Assembly (NCBI RefSeq): GCF_900114925.1
Contig: NZ_FOUR01000005.1
Location: 186,001 to 250,000 of the forward strand
Source of the DNA: Marinobacter pelagius
Lineage (GTDB): Bacteria > Pseudomonadota > Gammaproteobacteria > Pseudomonadales > Oleiphilaceae
DNA length: 64,000 bases
Direction: 5' to 3'
The notes beneath the pieces are model-generated. The model had not been told where the DNA came from. It ran no database searches and saw nothing but the letters and a program-made list of their open reading frames with translations. The translations under genes and the position numbers were made by a program. Every line of letters starts with the position of its first letter. Position 1 is the first letter of the stretch. Below, one piece after another: positions 45,108 to 54,300 of this stretch.

Positions 45108-45977
45108 GTGGAATCGAGTCCACTGATCTCGATCGGCCTTCCGATCTCTCTTTTCATCATTATGGTGGGGATCGGCCTGACCCTTACCCTCAGGGATTTT
45201 GGTCAGGTGACCATGAACCCCAGGGGGATGATCGTCGGCACCATCGCCCAGATACTCCTGATGCCCCTGGTGGCCTTCGCCATCGCTCCGATGCTGGGTC
45301 TCGGTCCCGCGCTGGCGGTTGGCCTGGTGATTATCGCCGCCTGCCCCGGCGGTACCACCTCCAATCTTTTCGTACTTCTGTCCAGGGGCAATATTGCCCT
45401 TTCCATCCTGCTGACAGTCTCCGCCAGCCTGATCACCATTGTGACCCTGCCGTTTTTCACCAACTACGCCCTGCAGATGCACTTTGGTGAAGGGGCGGAT
45501 ATCTCGCTCCCGGTCGGCAAGACCATCGCCATGCTGGTGGTCATCGTGCTGTTGCCGGTCGCTATCGGCATGTTTATCCGGACCCGGGCGCCAGAGCGTG
45601 CGAAAAAGGCCGAGGGCATGGTGAGCATCTTCGGTGGTCTGGTGCTGCTGGCGCTGATCATCGCGTTGATGTATGGCTCCCGCGACCGCCTGCTGGAACT
45701 GCTCGCCCAGGCAGGCCCGGCGGCCTTTCTGCTCAACCTGGTGGGTGTGCTCATCGGTCTGGCCAGCAGCCGTCTGTTCGGCCTGTCACAACGGGAATCC
45801 CTGGCGGTTGCCGTGGAGCTGGGCATCAAGAACGGCACCATTGCCCTGATGGTCACCCTGACCCTGCTGGAATCCTCCGAGATGTCCATCCCGGCGGTAG
45901 TGTATAGCGTCATGATGTACGGCTTCGGCGCCATCCTCATCATGATGGGGCGGAGGCTGGTTCCGATTACCCCTTAG
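45108..45977 (+). CDS. Bile acid:sodium symporter (BASS) family transporter
   Basis: A 289-residue protein with about nine membrane helices. It has family motifs IIAACPGGTTSNLFVLLSRGN and ELGIKNGTIALMV, which hold sodium-binding residues. Substrates in bacteria range from bile acids to pantoate and other organic anions; none can be assigned here. The GTG start has AAGGAG 7 nt upstream. It is divergent from the NarL-type regulator. Confidence 0.9.
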   Translation: MESSPLISIGLPISLFIIMVGIGLTLTLRDFGQVTMNPRGMIVGTIAQILLMPLVAFAIAPMLGLGPALAVGLVIIAACPGGTTSNLFVLLSRGNIALSILLTVSASLITIVTLPFFTNYALQMHFGEGADISLPVGKTIAMLVVIVLLPVAIGMFIRTRAPERAKKAEGMVSIFGGLVLLALIIALMYGSRDRLLELLAQAGPAAFLLNLVGVLIGLASSRLFGLSQRESLAVAVELGIKNGTIALMVTLTLLESSEMSIPAVVYSVMMYGFGAILIMMGRRLVPITP

Positions 45978-46105
45978 GTTCCTCAAAACTGCCGGCTGTG
46001 AGCTGCGCCGCACTTATCGCTCGCCGCATACCCAATTTTGGGGATGCGCGGGGAGGTTGAAATTATTAAGTATTACTTTCGGTTATTCCAATAACAGGAA
46101 AAATT

Positions 46106-47752
46106 ATGAAAGTAATAAAATTCGGCTCCCTGGCTCTGGCAATAGCACTAAGCGGTTGTGGCGGTGGTGGCTCTTCCTCAAGCACTGTGGCTGAAGACAC
46201 CCCGACACCGGAAAACACCAAAACGGGCATCTTCACGGATAGCGCAGTCGCGAACATCCGGTATCAGACGGCGACCCAGAGTGACTTTACCAGCGCTCTC
46301 GGGGAATACGAGTATGTTGAGGGCGAAACGGTAACCTTCAGCATTGGCGGTATTGAGCTGCCCCCGGTACCGGCATCCGGGCGTGTTACGCCCGCTGACA
46401 TGACTGCTGATACGAGTTCCCCTGACCAGCTGACCAATATCCTGAGGCTGCTGCAAAGCCTGGACGAGGATGGTAACCCCGATAACGGCATCACCATCAC
46501 CGCTGAAACCCACACGGCGCTGGAGAATGCACTGTTGGTGGTGGATCAGCCCGCTGCGGACTTTGAATCCCAGTTCACGAATGAGGTGGCAAGCTCGGTC
46601 GACAAAACGCTGATCAGTGCAGAGGAGGCCGAAGCCCATTTCTATGCTTCCCAGCAGGCTGACCTGCGTGGCAGCTGGATTTTTGTGGAACCCGATAGCG
46701 AAAGCAGCAATGGCCAGGGACCGAATGGCGAAGAAATCAATGTGCTGACATTCCTTGAGGATGGCATCTACATCATTGCCCACAAATATGGCAACGACGA
46801 TCAGGGAGCGGCAACGGCTGAATGGGGCACTTACAGTTGGGACCCGGCAACCGGCGAAATGACTATTTCGGTGCTCGGTGAGTCAGAAGGAGGCGAGGGC
46901 GGCCTGTGTCCGGGATTGGCAGAGGATATAGGGAATTGCACGGAAAATGTGCAACTGGTGGGCGATGAGTTGCATTTTGCCAGCGAGGCAGGGGCAGCGA
47001 CTCCCTTCCAGGCCATCAAGGATGCCAATAACCCATACGTGGGTGCCTGGTATCTGCCAGAAGGAGATGGATTCAATGTGCTGACCATTCTGGATGACAG
47101 TCATTACGTGATCGCCCATAACACCAACGGTGAGTCTTACACGGGTGAAGATGTGGTTGCGGTTTCCTCAGAATGGGGTAATTACAGCCTCTCCATGGGC
47201 ATCTTCGAGGTTGCCAGCGTCGAAACGGAAACCGATGGTCCGGGCGGACTTTACGATTTCAACAGTGGCGGTGGTCTGACCGCCTCGTCAACGGTTACAG
47301 GTTACGGCGATCTGCAGTTTGAAATTGCGATCGGTGACGCGTTTTCCCTTCAGCGGGTTGGTCGCTTCAGCGTGGAGCTGAGTGATCTCGCCGGCAATAC
47401 CAGCAGCATTCTTGTCGAGCGTACCGGTGGTGTCTTTGCTAATGGAACGGACAAGTCATTTGAGTTTGACCTGGTGGGTGAGGACGATACAGTCCAGGTA
47501 GACTTGCAGGCCAATAGTACGGGTTCGGTCACTTATTCTGATGGTTATTCTGTTATTGATGAGTGGTCCGTGAATGCCGGTGGTACGCTTTCGTACCTTG
47601 AGACGAATATTGAAGATTCGTCCACCGGGTACTGGGTGTTCGCCCCCATCAAGACCTCCGACGGCGAGTGGGCATTGGTGGATTTCCGGCATTCTGACGG
47701 ATCAACTGAGAGCCTGCTGGGCTTTTATGTGAGTGAGCTGAGACCACTGTAA
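46106..47752 (+). CDS. Lipoprotein with duplicated beta-rich domain
   Basis: A 548-residue protein with a lipoprotein signal (LSGC, Cys18) and a Gly/Ser linker. A domain is present twice: residues 187-300 (GSWIF, INVLTFLEDGIYIIAHK, AEWGTYS) and 309-410 (GAWYL, FNVLTILDDSHYVIAHN, SEWGNYS). A separate Ser/Thr/Asp-rich C-terminal region follows. The protein is very acidic and the gene is AT-richer than its neighbours. I do not know the family's function; a cell-surface or outer-membrane location is likely. An AGGA site precedes the ATG. Confidence 0.82.
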   Translation: MKVIKFGSLALAIALSGCGGGGSSSSTVAEDTPTPENTKTGIFTDSAVANIRYQTATQSDFTSALGEYEYVEGETVTFSIGGIELPPVPASGRVTPADMTADTSSPDQLTNILRLLQSLDEDGNPDNGITITAETHTALENALLVVDQPAADFESQFTNEVASSVDKTLISAEEAEAHFYASQQADLRGSWIFVEPDSESSNGQGPNGEEINVLTFLEDGIYIIAHKYGNDDQGAATAEWGTYSWDPATGEMTISVLGESEGGEGGLCPGLAEDIGNCTENVQLVGDELHFASEAGAATPFQAIKDANNPYVGAWYLPEGDGFNVLTILDDSHYVIAHNTNGESYTGEDVVAVSSEWGNYSLSMGIFEVASVETETDGPGGLYDFNSGGGLTASSTVTGYGDLQFEIAIGDAFSLQRVGRFSVELSDLAGNTSSILVERTGGVFANGTDKSFEFDLVGEDDTVQVDLQANSTGSVTYSDGYSVIDEWSVNAGGTLSYLETNIEDSSTGYWVFAPIKTSDGEWALVDFRHSDGSTESLLGFYVSELRPL

Positions 47753-47788
47753 CTGCAACAGTGGGCACTGACCATTCAGGATGGTAAA

Positions 47789-47825
47789 CATGGCTGGCTT
47801 ACCCCACAAGGGTGCGCCAGCCATG
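47789..47825. terminator. Hairpin between convergent lipoprotein and LuxR genes
   Basis: A perfect 10-bp stem (CATGGCTGGC/GCCAGCCATG) with a 17-nt loop, itself partly paired (ACCC/GGGT). It lies between two convergent stops. There is no strong T-run on either side, so it is a probable but weak bidirectional terminator. Confidence 0.5.
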
Positions 47826-47845
47826 CTTCCTGTCTATCGAAACCT

Positions 47846-48955
47846 CTAACGCAATAACGCCGACAATATCCGGCTGATCAGCTCCCCTTGTCGCGAACAG
47901 TCGGTCTTCTGGAATATCTGTTTGATCTGCGAACGTACTGTAGCCACTCTGCGTCCCAACCGGTCGGCACATCCCTGGGGGTCAATCCCTGCAACCAGGT
48001 TTTCGCAGACCTGGGCCTCGGCGGGAGTCAGCTTGAAATAAGCGGCGATGTGCTCTGCATTTGGTAAGACGCGATTCTCCTGATCATACACGGTAACCAG
48101 AGCTCCCCCGGCCAGCAATTCACTGCTTTCAATCGGACGTATGACAAAAATCAGAGGGGTGCGGCCCTCTCGCTTGAGAAACAGAGTCTCAGAGGAATAA
48201 CTTTCCCTGCCCATGCTTGAGCGAACCACCTGGGCAGACGTCCGGAAGAAGGTCGCCTGCAAGTCTTTCTCTGCGAAGCTGAAGCGATCATGACGGATGC
48301 TCAAACAGCGTTCCCGTTGAATCAGGTTGCGGGCAGGTTTGTTGGAATACAAAACTGTAGCAAGACTGTCGAGTACAAAGGTGGCATCGGGCAATACTTC
48401 TATCACGGAAGCCAGCGAGGAAGCCGCTTTACTGCGTGATTCCAATTGCCGGTGAAGCAGAACGGCCTGCCGGATATGCGGCACCAAACGGTTGAGGGAT
48501 TGAAGCTCTGATTCCCGGTATGGTCCTTGTGCCACCGTACGCTGGATGGTCAACACGAAGGTATGGGTAGGGGTGCTATCTACGACCAGCCAGGCTGAAT
48601 CCAGCATATCCTGATCATTTTCCCACCTCGAATAGTCTTCGCCTGGCTGGAAATCCGGGAGTAATGGCAGGGCGGACTGAAACAGAGCGGGGGGCTGGTT
48701 AATGGCGTGATTGGTGACCACGTCGTGGGCAATCATGTTGTTTTCCAGGTACCAGCCCAGGAACTCATCGGAGAGTCCGTGATACCAAAGGTGATCCATC
48801 TGCAAGGGGTGCTTGCGCACAACCAGCAACTGAGCAGCACAGCCGTTGACTATGCCAACCAGTTTTTCCAGAAATCCGTGAAAACCTTCCCGATCGGTCA
48901 AGGCGCCATACAGGGACTGAATCAGGGAGTGCTCACTCTGCAGTTCCAGTGTCAT
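47846..48955 (-). CDS. LuxR-family transcriptional regulator
   Basis: The 369-residue protein has a sensory region (1-290), probably with a PAS-like fold in 175-290 (IEVLPDATFVLDSLATVLYSN), and a C-terminal LuxR-type helix-turn-helix (FKLTPAEAQVCENLVAG, then VATVRSQIKQIFQKTDCSRQ). There is no receiver domain. It is divergent from the ExaC-like aldehyde dehydrogenase gene, 279 bp away, which makes that gene a candidate target. Confidence 0.88.
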   Translation of the reverse strand: MTLELQSEHSLIQSLYGALTDREGFHGFLEKLVGIVNGCAAQLLVVRKHPLQMDHLWYHGLSDEFLGWYLENNMIAHDVVTNHAINQPPALFQSALPLLPDFQPGEDYSRWENDQDMLDSAWLVVDSTPTHTFVLTIQRTVAQGPYRESELQSLNRLVPHIRQAVLLHRQLESRSKAASSLASVIEVLPDATFVLDSLATVLYSNKPARNLIQRERCLSIRHDRFSFAEKDLQATFFRTSAQVVRSSMGRESYSSETLFLKREGRTPLIFVIRPIESSELLAGGALVTVYDQENRVLPNAEHIAAYFKLTPAEAQVCENLVAGIDPQGCADRLGRRVATVRSQIKQIFQKTDCSRQGELISRILSALLR

Positions 48956-49234
48956 CGTTTTGATTACCCCAGGGCCCGCACCAGCATCAAAAGAAACAGT
49001 TTGTATGGACTCATCCTAGTCGAGTCAGGTACATGTAATCGTAAAATAAGGTAAAAACTCCCTGGTCCCACCTATGTCCCAGCGCTGAAGCGTCAGGAAA
49101 GGTCATCTACTACCAAGGAACGAGTTTTTCGCCTCTATCGCATCATTCAACTATTGCGGATCGGGGTCTACATTGTATGAGTAAACGCGAAAGGCCGCGT
49201 TGCCATGCGATAAACACAACAAGAGGTCGATAAC

Positions 49235-50755
49235 ATGATCTACGCACAACCCGGAAAAGAAGGTTCTGTCGTCTCCTTTAAATCCCGCTACGAGAACTAC
49301 ATCGGCGGTGAGTGGGTGGCACCTGTCAAAGGCGAGTATTTCGAAAACATCACGCCGGTGACCGGTGAGATGATCTGCGAGATTCCCCGTTCCACCGCCG
49401 AAGACATCGATCTGGCGCTGGATGCTGCGCATAAAGCCGCGCCGGCCTGGGGCAAGACCTCGCCAACCGAGCGTTCCAATATCCTGCTGAAAATTGCCGA
49501 TCGCATCGAAGCCAACCTGGAAAAACTGGCGGTTGCCGAAACCTGGGACAACGGCAAGGCCGTTCGTGAAACCCTGAATGCCGACATCCCGCTGGCTGCC
49601 GACCACTTCCGTTATTTCGCCGGCTGTATCCGTGCCCAGGAAGGTCACATGGGCGAGATCGACCACAACACCGTGGCGTACCATTTCCACGAGCCGCTGG
49701 GCGTCGTCGGCCAGATCATCCCCTGGAACTTCCCGCTGCTGATGGCGGCCTGGAAACTGGGCCCGTGTCTGGCTGCCGGTAACTGCACCGTGCTCAAGCC
49801 GGCCGAACAGACCCCTGCCAGCATCCTGGTGCTGATGGAAATCATCGGTGATCTGCTGCCGCCGGGCGTGCTCAACGTGGTGAACGGCTACGGCATCGAA
49901 GCCGGTCAGGCCCTGGCCACCAGCAAGCGCATCGCCAAGATTGCCTTCACCGGTTCCACCCCGGTCGGCTCCCATATCCTCAAGTGCGCTGCCGAGAACA
50001 TCATTCCGTCCACCGTCGAGCTGGGCGGCAAGTCCCCGAACATTTACTTCTCCGACGTCATGCAGGCCGAGCCCGAATTCGTCGACAAGTGTGTCGAAGG
50101 TCTGGTACTGGCGTTCTTCAACCAGGGTGAGGTGTGCACCTGCCCGTCCCGCGCCCTGGTTCAGGAAGACATGTTCGAAGAGTTCATGCAGAAGGTCATC
50201 CAGCGCACCAAGGCCATCAAACGCGGCAACCCGCTGGATACCGACGTTCAGGTGGGTGCCCAGGCCTCCAAGGAACAGTTCGACAAGATCATGTCCTACC
50301 TGGAGATCGGCAAGCAGGAAGGCGCCGTGGTGCTGACCGGCGGCGACCGTGAGCATCTGGACGAGGAGTTCAACAACGGCTTCTACATCCAGCCGACCCT
50401 GTTCAAGGGCGACAACAAGATGCGCGTGTTCCAGGAAGAAATCTTCGGCCCGGTAGTGGGTGTCACCACCTTCAAGACCGAGGAAGAAGCCCTGGCCATC
50501 GCTAACGACACCGAGTTCGGGCTGGGAGCCGGCGTCTGGACCCGTGACACCAACCGCGCCTACCGCATGGGTCGCAATATTCAGGCCGGTCGGGTCTGGA
50601 TGAATTGCTACCACGCCTACCCGGCCCACGCCGCTTTCGGTGGCTACAAGAAGTCCGGTGTTGGCCGCGAAACCCACAAGATGGCGCTCGAGCACTACCA
50701 GCAGACCAAGAACATGCTGGTCAGCTACGACACCAACCCGCTGGGTTTCTTCTGA
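49235..50755 (+). CDS. exaC: NAD-dependent aldehyde dehydrogenase, ExaC-like
   Basis: The 506-residue protein oxidises aldehydes such as acetaldehyde to acids. The start [19 protein letters not shown] resembles Pseudomonas ExaC. The glutamate base lies in VELGGKSPN and the catalytic Cys in [12 protein letters not shown]; the [11 protein letters not shown] motif is also present. AAGAGGT precedes the ATG. ExaC works downstream of quinoprotein ethanol oxidation, but no exaA or pqq gene is in this window. The symbol rests on resemblance only. Confidence 0.88.
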   Translation: MIYAQPGKEGSVVSFKSRYENYIGGEWVAPVKGEYFENITPVTGEMICEIPRSTAEDIDLALDAAHKAAPAWGKTSPTERSNILLKIADRIEANLEKLAVAETWDNGKAVRETLNADIPLAADHFRYFAGCIRAQEGHMGEIDHNTVAYHFHEPLGVVGQIIPWNFPLLMAAWKLGPCLAAGNCTVLKPAEQTPASILVLMEIIGDLLPPGVLNVVNGYGIEAGQALATSKRIAKIAFTGSTPVGSHILKCAAENIIPSTVELGGKSPNIYFSDVMQAEPEFVDKCVEGLVLAFFNQGEVCTCPSRALVQEDMFEEFMQKVIQRTKAIKRGNPLDTDVQVGAQASKEQFDKIMSYLEIGKQEGAVVLTGGDREHLDEEFNNGFYIQPTLFKGDNKMRVFQEEIFGPVVGVTTFKTEEEALAIANDTEFGLGAGVWTRDTNRAYRMGRNIQAGRVWMNCYHAYPAHAAFGGYKKSGVGRETHKMALEHYQQTKNMLVSYDTNPLGFF

Positions 50756-50772
50756 CAGCCTCATGTAATAAC

Positions 50773-50802
50773 AGGGTCAGATGAAGGCTTTCATCTGACC
50801 CT
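50773..50802. repeat. 30-bp palindromic repeat, copy 7 (perfect arms)
   Basis: AGGGTCAGATGAA, 4-nt centre, TTCATCTGACCCT. The arms pair perfectly, unlike the other six copies. It lies 17 bp after the exaC stop, a single copy at a gene 3' end. Confidence 0.88.
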
Positions 50803-50866
50803 CACGATCTTGCCTGCTGGGTCTACACTTATTTCACCAACCTCGGGGAAAAGGAGACCCAGCGCC

Positions 50867-51151
50867 ATGAGCAATTCCGATACCGGACTGACCAACCACG
50901 AAGTCACCATCTGCCTGGCCGGCGGCGCCGTGCTCGGCCCTTTCAATGCCACCTGGACCAAAAACGAAGGCGGTGATGTCCGCGAACTGGTCCGTGAGTA
51001 CGATGCCTTCCTGCAGGGCGAGAAACAGCAACGCTTCAAGTTCCATCTGCACGATACCTATACCAACACTGTGCACACCCTGATTCTGAATTTTGAGCAG
51101 GTGACGGGGATCTGCGACCATGTCCGCCTGCGGAGCCACGCCAACGACTGA
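50867..51151 (+). CDS. Conserved-looking small protein of unknown function, 94 residues
   Basis: A small protein (MSNSDTGLTNHEVTICLAGG start) without signal peptide or membrane helix, rich in beta-type residues (HEVTICLAGGAVLGPF, YTNTVHTLILNFEQVTGIC). AAGGAG lies 10 nt upstream of the ATG. I do not recognise it. It lies between exaC and fumC on the same strand with a repeat on its 5' side, so it is probably a separate unit. Confidence 0.7.
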   Translation: MSNSDTGLTNHEVTICLAGGAVLGPFNATWTKNEGGDVRELVREYDAFLQGEKQQRFKFHLHDTYTNTVHTLILNFEQVTGICDHVRLRSHAND

Positions 51152-51234
51152 ACGGGTTGCGCAATGATACGGATGCGAGATGGCTTCGTAACTGCGGGTA
51201 AAACCTCAACGTAGACGGACTGACAGGAGGGAAT

Positions 51235-52611
51235 ATGAGCGAATTCAGAACGGAGAAAGACAGCCTGGGTGAGGTGCATGTGCCCGCTGATGCGCTCTGG
51301 GGCGCTCAGACCCAGCGCGCCGTCGACAACTTCCCGGTCAGCGGTCAGCCCATGCCGGCCACGTTCATCAAGGCCGTGGCACAGATCAAGAAAGCGGCCG
51401 CCGAGGCCAATACCAGCCTCGGGCTGCTCGACAACGCACGGCGGGATGCCATCGTCCAGGCCTGTGATGCCCTGATCAGCGGCGAGTACGCCGACCAGTT
51501 CCCGGTGGATCGATACCAGACCGGATCCGGCACCAGTACCAACATGAACGCCAACGAGGTGATTGCCGCCCTGTGCCGGAAGGAAGGTGTGGACATTCAT
51601 CCCAACGATCACGTCAACATGAGCCAGAGCTCCAACGATGTGATTCCCACGGCGATCCACGTCAGTTCGGTGATGGCCGTGAAGGAATCCCTGGTGCCGG
51701 CACTGACCCATCTGCGTGGAGTGATCTATGAACGTGAGGCATTGTTCTCCGAGCAGGTAAAAACCGGCCGGACCCACCTTATGGATGCCATGCCGGTCAC
51801 CCTGGGCCAGGAACTGCGGACCTGGCGCGAGCAGTTGGCGGCGGCCGAGCAGCGAGTGGAAGCCGCGACCGACGAACTGCTGGCGGTACCGCAGGGCGGC
51901 ACCGCGGTGGGCACCGGTGTCAATGCCGCGCCGGAGTTTGCCGGGCAGTTCGTGAAGTTCCTCAAGAGCAATACCGGTTATCCGTTTCGGTCCCTGGAGC
52001 ACAAGTTTGTCGGCCAGAGCGCGGTGGATGCACCAGTGGCGCTGTCATCCCAGCTTCGGGGCGTGGCCATCGTGCTCACCAAGATTGCCAACGACCTGCG
52101 CTGGATGAACAGCGGGCCAATCCATGGCCTGTCGGAAATCAGCCTGCCTGCGCTGCAGCCGGGCTCCAGTATCATGCCGGGCAAGGTCAACCCGGTCATT
52201 CCCGAATCGGTGGCCATGGTGGGCGCCCAGGTGATGGGGTTGGACAGTGCCGTCGCGATCGCCGGCCAGTCCGGTAATTTCCAGCTCAATGTCATGTTGC
52301 CGCTGGTGGGTGGCAACCTGCTGGATATGGTCAGCCTGTTGAGCAATGCAGCCACCGTCCTGGCAGACAAGGCGATAAAGGATTTCTCCGTCAACGCGGA
52401 TAACCTGAACGCCGGTGTCGGCCGTAACCCGGTGCTGGTCACCGCGCTGAACCCGGAGATCGGCTACAGCCTGGCGGCGGATATCGCCAAGGAAGCCTAC
52501 CGCACCGGTCGACCGGTCATTGATGTGGCCGAGGAACGCAGTGGCCTGAGTCGTGCGCGACTGGAGCAGTTGATGGATCCCCTGAAACTGACCCGGGGCG
52601 GGCTGGACTGA
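51235..52611 (+). CDS. fumC: Class II fumarate hydratase
   Basis: The 458-residue enzyme interconverts fumarate and malate in the TCA cycle, without an iron-sulfur cluster. It has the superfamily signature GSSIMPGKVNPV near residue 315, TGSGTSTNMNANEV and KTGRTHLMDA. AGGAGG precedes the ATG. Class II enzymes are oxygen-stable and often induced by oxidative stress or iron limitation. A CarS-like gene follows after 23 bp. Confidence 0.97.
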   Translation: MSEFRTEKDSLGEVHVPADALWGAQTQRAVDNFPVSGQPMPATFIKAVAQIKKAAAEANTSLGLLDNARRDAIVQACDALISGEYADQFPVDRYQTGSGTSTNMNANEVIAALCRKEGVDIHPNDHVNMSQSSNDVIPTAIHVSSVMAVKESLVPALTHLRGVIYEREALFSEQVKTGRTHLMDAMPVTLGQELRTWREQLAAAEQRVEAATDELLAVPQGGTAVGTGVNAAPEFAGQFVKFLKSNTGYPFRSLEHKFVGQSAVDAPVALSSQLRGVAIVLTKIANDLRWMNSGPIHGLSEISLPALQPGSSIMPGKVNPVIPESVAMVGAQVMGLDSAVAIAGQSGNFQLNVMLPLVGGNLLDMVSLLSNAATVLADKAIKDFSVNADNLNAGVGRNPVLVTALNPEIGYSLAADIAKEAYRTGRPVIDVAEERSGLSRARLEQLMDPLKLTRGGLD

Positions 52612-52634
52612 CTACCTGAAGGGAGCACTGGCAG

Positions 52635-53117
52635 TTGCTGTTATCGCTGGAGTTGTACGTGATGCTGGTGCTCGCCAACGGCGCCCCTGTGGTGGCGGCC
52701 CGGATTCTCGGGGAGCGTTGGGATCAGCCGGTTGACGGCAACCGGCTCTGGTCGGATCGCCGGCCGGTGCTGGGTAGCAGCAAGACCTGGCGCGGGCTGG
52801 TCAGCGGCTGTCTGGCCTGCGCCCTGTTCTCCCTGGTCACCGGGCTGGGTTTCCTGTTCGGGGCGCTGTTCGGGTTCCTGGGGTTGCTGGGTGACATGAT
52901 CAGCAGCTTCGTCAAACGCCGGATGGGCTTGCAGTCCAGTGCCCGGGCGCTGGGCCTGGATCAGATCCCGGAAGCGGTCCTGCCCATGATTCTTGCCATC
53001 TTCTGGCTGCCGGTCGGGTGGGGGAGTGCCTTGCTGGTGGTCGTCCTTTTCACGCTCTCCAACATTCTGCTATCTCCGCTGCTGCACCAGCTCGGAATTC
53101 GGGACAGGCCACACTGA
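52635..53117 (+). CDS. CDP-archaeol synthase (CarS)-like membrane protein
   Basis: The 160-residue protein has four to five membrane helices. Motifs GAPVVAARIL, DGNRLWSDRRPVLGSSKTWRGL and GLLGDMISSFVKRRMG resemble the CarS/DUF46 cytidylyltransferase family. In archaea CarS activates archaeol with CTP; bacterial homologues are of unknown substrate, perhaps CDP-diacylglycerol-like. The start is taken as TTG 52635 with GGGAG 9 nt upstream; later starts would lose the first helix. It is convergent with the phosphoesterase gene. Confidence 0.8.
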   Translation: MLLSLELYVMLVLANGAPVVAARILGERWDQPVDGNRLWSDRRPVLGSSKTWRGLVSGCLACALFSLVTGLGFLFGALFGFLGLLGDMISSFVKRRMGLQSSARALGLDQIPEAVLPMILAIFWLPVGWGSALLVVVLFTLSNILLSPLLHQLGIRDRPH

Positions 53118-53123
53118 AGCGGG

Positions 53124-54098
53124 TTACTGCGGCCCCCGGGTCAGGGTGTGAATGGTGACTTCAGGCGGGCAGTTCAGCCTGACATTCAGCACCGATGTAC
53201 CAGCGCCGGGGGAGGTGTAGCCCTGCATGCCGTTCACCCGCCAGTAGCCGCGCCCCAGGTGCCGTGGGCAATCGGAGTCCAGGGTTACCGGAATGCCGCC
53301 GGGAAGGCAGATCTGGCCACCGTGGGTGTGGCCGCAAAGGAAAATGTCGTAGCCGGCGTGGGCGGCTTCACGCCAGATTTCCGGGGTGTGGCTGAGCAGG
53401 ATGCTGATGGCTCCGACGGGGATGTCATCCCCGGCCCGGTGCAGGTTATGTACCTTGTAGAAATGGGCATCATCCACACCGGCCAGGTACAGCTTCTGGC
53501 CATTGCGCTCAAGGGGGGCCATCTCGTTGAGCAGCAACTGGTACCCCATGTCCTCCAGGGCCGGCACCATGCGAATGCTGTCGTGGTTGCCCAGTACCGC
53601 ATAGGGCTTGCCCTTGATGGCCGCGCGCAACCGGCCCATGCCCGCCACGGCCTCATCCACCGGGCCCCAGGTCAGGCGCCGGTAATCCCCGGTGAGTACG
53701 CACAGGTCATACTCGAGGGGCTCGATCTGGCGAATCACCGCCTGCAGGTTGGCCTCGTCCATATCCACATGCAGATCGGTCAGGTGCAGGATGCGGTAGC
53801 CCTCGAAGGCCTCCGGGAGGTCGGGAATGACGAACTGGTTGTGAACGGTGGACAGCTTCAGGGTATTGGCCTGGGCCCGGCGAAACAGGCCAACGCACTT
53901 CAGGCAGAAACGGATCAGCCCGGGGGCGTTGGTGAGGTTTTCCAGGTGAAAGGAATGGTGGTCCTTGCCAAAGACAAGGGCCTCGGACTCTTCCTCGATG
54001 CCAAGCCGCTGGCGTGCGTGGACCGGCCCGAGACGCAGGCTGAGGCGGTACTCCAGCAGTTCATTCTGGTTTTCAGGTGCACGAGCCCTTGCCGTCAT
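53124..54098 (-). CDS. Metallophosphoesterase, YkuE/YaeI-like
   Basis: The 324-residue protein has the calcineurin-like dimetal motifs LTDLHVD, LTGDYRRL, VLGNHDSIRM, LLSHTPE and CGHTHGGQI. The region before residue 100 is variable, with no clear signal peptide. Related YaeI/LpxH-like proteins hydrolyse phosphodiesters at membrane lipids. ATG 54098 has AGGAAAG close upstream; the longer open frame to 54317 lies over the msrA leader. Confidence 0.88.
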   Translation of the reverse strand: MTARARAPENQNELLEYRLSLRLGPVHARQRLGIEEESEALVFGKDHHSFHLENLTNAPGLIRFCLKCVGLFRRAQANTLKLSTVHNQFVIPDLPEAFEGYRILHLTDLHVDMDEANLQAVIRQIEPLEYDLCVLTGDYRRLTWGPVDEAVAGMGRLRAAIKGKPYAVLGNHDSIRMVPALEDMGYQLLLNEMAPLERNGQKLYLAGVDDAHFYKVHNLHRAGDDIPVGAISILLSHTPEIWREAAHAGYDIFLCGHTHGGQICLPGGIPVTLDSDCPRHLGRGYWRVNGMQGYTSPGAGTSVLNVRLNCPPEVTIHTLTRGPQ

Positions 54099-54300
54099 TA
54101 TTCTTTCCTTGATGCCGAGCGGGTTCTGGCTGAGTGCCTTCGAAAAGCAATGGCAAACCCTGTCTTTCATTATGGTTGGCTGCCGGGCGGATGCAACTGG
54201 CCTGGCGCGATGTTCATGTTCGGTAATGGAAGTCCCGGTTTGGGATTTGTTCGTAAAACTCTTTAAGCTAGACGTAAAGACATTCAATCCAGAGGTGACT

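Noticed and set aside
49151..50764. 537-codon minus-strand frame opposite exaC
   Set aside because: The aldehyde dehydrogenase on the plus strand explains the region fully.
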